9,242 nt of DNA, taken from NCBI GenBank assembly GCA_937967345.1, contig CALBTN010000100.1:1-9242 (forward strand), read 5' to 3'. The translations under genes were made by a program, and so were the position numbers. The notes beneath the pieces were generated by a model. It searched no databases, was not told the DNA's origin, and was given only the letters and a program-made list of their open reading frames with translations. Below are positions 7,940 through 9,242 of this stretch, piece after piece (the first letter of the stretch is position 1; each line of letters starts with the position of its first letter). Origin of the DNA: an uncultured Rubrivivax sp. (GTDB lineage: Bacteria; Pseudomonadota; Gammaproteobacteria; Burkholderiales; Burkholderiaceae_C).

Positions 7940-8851
7940 ATGGGCTGGGGTGGCCTGCGTCGCGGGTGGACCATCACCCGCGACGCGGCGTTGCTGTGGC
8001 TGGACTGCAACGCCTTCGGCCACGCCGGATCGCTGGCCTTCTACACGCTGTTCTCGCTGGCGCCGGTGGTGATCATCGCGGTCACCGTGATCGGGCTGGT
8101 GTTCGGCGAGGTCGCGGCGCAGGGCGAGATCGTCAGCCAGCTCAGCGACCTGATGGGCGCCGAGGCGGCGCAGGCGGTGCAGCGCGCGGTGGTGAACTCG
8201 CGTATCCGCGAGTCGGGGCTGCTGCCTTCGCTGCTGGGCGTGGCCGCGCTGGTGGTCGGCGCGACCACGGTGTTCGCGCAGATGCAGTACTCGCTGAACA
8301 CGGTGTGGGGCGTGGTCGCGCGCCCTGGCCGCAGCAGCCTGTGGGTGTTCTTGAAGAACCGGCTGCTGTCTTTGACGGTGGTGCTGGTGATCGGCTTCGT
8401 GATGCTGGTGTCGCTGCTGGCCGGGGTGGTGCTGCGCACGGTGCTGCACTTCACGCACCAGTTCGTGCCGGCGGTGGCGGCGCTGCTGGGCGGTGCCGAG
8501 ATGCTGTTGTCGTGGCTGGCCACCGCGCTGCTGTTCGGCGCGATCTTCAAGGTGCTACCCGATGTGGTGCTGCGCTGGCGCGACGTCGTCGTCGGCGCGC
8601 TGGTCACTTCGACGCTGTTCTCGGTGGGACGCTACGCGATCGCCGCCTACCTGGCCCACACCGCCACCGCGTCCACCTATGGCGCGGCCGGCTCGGTGGT
8701 GCTGATCCTGCTGTGGGTGTACTACTCGTCGCTGATCCTGCTGTTTGGCGCGGCTTTCACGCGCACTCACCTGCAAGCGCGCGGGCGGCCGATCGTGCCG
8801 CGCAACTCGGCAGTGCGGGTGCGGCATCAGCTGGTGAACGAGCCGGACTGA
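7940..8851 (+). CDS. YihY/UPF0761 family inner-membrane protein
   Basis: This is a 303-residue integral membrane protein of the family once mislabelled ribonuclease BN. Function is not firmly known; proposals include envelope or export roles. Six hydrophobic segments are visible at about 29-54, 94-116, 141-168, 184-206, 214-236 and 249-272. Family signatures are present: SLAFYTLFSLAP near 31-42, the TVFAQMQYSLNTVWGV block near 110-125, and GSVVLILLWVYYSSLILLFGA near 251-271. The usual GAEFT that ends the last segment reads GAAFT, so the commonly conserved Glu is Ala272. The C-terminal tail is short and basic. It lies 74 nt after the hydrolase stop, in the same direction. No promoter is evident in the GC-rich gap, so it may be read through from upstream. 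Confidence 0.9.
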   Translation: MGWGGLRRGWTITRDAALLWLDCNAFGHAGSLAFYTLFSLAPVVIIAVTVIGLVFGEVAAQGEIVSQLSDLMGAEAAQAVQRAVVNSRIRESGLLPSLLGVAALVVGATTVFAQMQYSLNTVWGVVARPGRSSLWVFLKNRLLSLTVVLVIGFVMLVSLLAGVVLRTVLHFTHQFVPAVAALLGGAEMLLSWLATALLFGAIFKVLPDVVLRWRDVVVGALVTSTLFSVGRYAIAAYLAHTATASTYGAAGSVVLILLWVYYSSLILLFGAAFTRTHLQARGRPIVPRNSAVRVRHQLVNEPD

Positions 8852-8861
8852 GCGCGCCGCG

Positions 8862-8890
8862 GCGCCGCGGTGTCGCCACAGGCGCGGCGC
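8862..8890. repeat. GC-rich hairpin after the yihY stop
   Basis: GCGCCGCG at 8862-8869 pairs with CGCGGCGC at 8883-8890. Inside it GTG (8870-8872) can pair with CAC (8877-8879) around a TCGC loop, leaving a 3-nt bulge. It begins 10 nt after the stop codon but lacks a T-tract, so termination would need another factor or be inefficient. Confidence 0.4.
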
Positions 8891-8923
8891 TCGCCATAGG
8901 CTATAGCGCTGATCCACCACTTG

Positions 8924-8937
8924 TTTACCTGGATCAA
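8924..8937. promoter_or_regulatory. FNR/Anr-type binding site upstream of ubiU
   Basis: TTTACCTGGATCAA matches TTGATN4ATCAA at 8 of 10 fixed positions, with one perfect half-site. Its centre (8930.5) is 41.5 bp before a possible start at 8972. A weak -10 TAGGCT at 8960-8965 would fit a class II activated promoter. Fnr control of ubiUV-type genes is known in E. coli, which raises confidence in an otherwise degenerate site. Confidence 0.6.
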
Positions 8938-9010
8938 GACCGGCGTTGCGCCGGGCGGCTAGGCTTTGCGGCTTTGCTTTGTTGCGCGCTCGACACACGC
9001 GCGTTCCGTG

Positions 9011-9242
9011 ATGAATTCAACCCCCGCGCCAGCGGCCGGCGGCAGCGCCGCGCCGCGCCGCAGCCCTCAACTGGTGTGTCCGGCAGGTTCGCTGCGCGCG
9101 CTGCAGATGGCGGTGGACGCCGGCGCCGACGCCGTCTACCTCGGCCTGAAGGACGCCACCAACGCCCGCAACTTCGCCGGCCTGAACTTCGACGACGCCC
9201 AGGTGCGCGAGGGCGTGCGCTATGCCCACGCGCGCGGCCGCG
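9011..9242 (+). CDS. ubiU: U32 peptidase-like ubiquinone biosynthesis protein UbiU (partial, N-terminus)
   Basis: Seventy-seven codons are visible before the right edge. After an 18-20 residue Ala/Pro-rich extension, the sequence follows UbiU (formerly YhbU) closely: LVCPAGSLRAL at 21-31, GADAVYLGLKD at 38-48 and TNARNFAGLNF at 50-60, the last being a hallmark of this subgroup. With UbiV, UbiU forms an iron-sulphur complex for oxygen-independent hydroxylation in ubiquinone synthesis; the cluster cysteines would lie beyond the edge. The ATG at 9011 directly follows an in-frame GTG and has no clear Shine-Dalgarno. The FNR-like site upstream fits an anaerobic role. YhbU-like collagenase annotations are an older name for the same family. 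Confidence 0.88.
   Translation, partial: MNSTPAPAAGGSAAPRRSPQLVCPAGSLRALQMAVDAGADAVYLGLKDATNARNFAGLNFDDAQVREGVRYAHARGR

Noticed and set aside
8862..8890. Intrinsic terminator after yihY
   Set aside because: The stem is good but no T-run follows, so it is recorded only as a hairpin.

Overview
The window comes from a GC-rich proteobacterial chromosome. Codon use is strongly G/C at third positions, and the gene set is most like Burkholderiales (Comamonadaceae/Sphaerotilaceae-type beta-proteobacteria). The placement rests on composition and on the dmpR-gntR arrangement beside a phenol hydroxylase operon, which recalls the aph/phc phenol loci of Comamonas. Genus cannot be read from the sequence.

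Left half (1-4536, minus strand): a complete-looking multicomponent phenol hydroxylase operon in canonical order, dmpK-dmpL-dmpM-dmpN-dmpO-dmpP. The end of dmpP runs off the left edge. Gaps between genes are 19-49 nt and most genes have an obvious Shine-Dalgarno sequence. The products are the assembly factor K, the L/N/O hydroxylase with a carboxylate-bridged di-iron site in N, the effector M, and the NADH-FAD-2Fe-2S reductase P. Together they hydroxylate phenol to catechol. Ring-cleavage genes are not in view and may lie beyond position 1.

Control region (4537-4821): a near-perfect sigma-54 -24/-12 promoter faces dmpK, with its -12 element only 14 nt from the ATG. About 175-207 bp upstream are a good XylR/DmpR-type activator site and a weaker second one, 32 bp apart. 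A candidate sigma-70 promoter for dmpR is laid exactly over these two sites, which suggests a compact autoregulatory switch.

Right half (4822-7865, plus strand): dmpR encodes a 563-residue sigma-54 activator with phenol-pocket and zinc-site residues at the spacing I recall for MopR/DmpR. It overlaps by one base a GntR/FCD regulator that resembles, by context, the AphS/PhcS repressors of Comamonas. An isochorismatase-family hydrolase with an intact Asp-Lys-Cys triad follows 33 nt later.

Far right (7940-9242, plus strand): a YihY/UPF0761 inner-membrane protein, then a 159-nt spacer with an FNR/Anr-like box, then the start of ubiU (U32 peptidase-like, oxygen-independent ubiquinone synthesis), cut by the right edge. 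These appear to be housekeeping genes flanking the phenol locus.

I found no transposon, CRISPR, tRNA or rRNA. The most interesting parts are regulatory: an almost leaderless dmpK transcript, the overlap of activator sites with the dmpR promoter, an activator and a putative repressor in one overlapping unit, and the predicted anaerobic control of ubiU.
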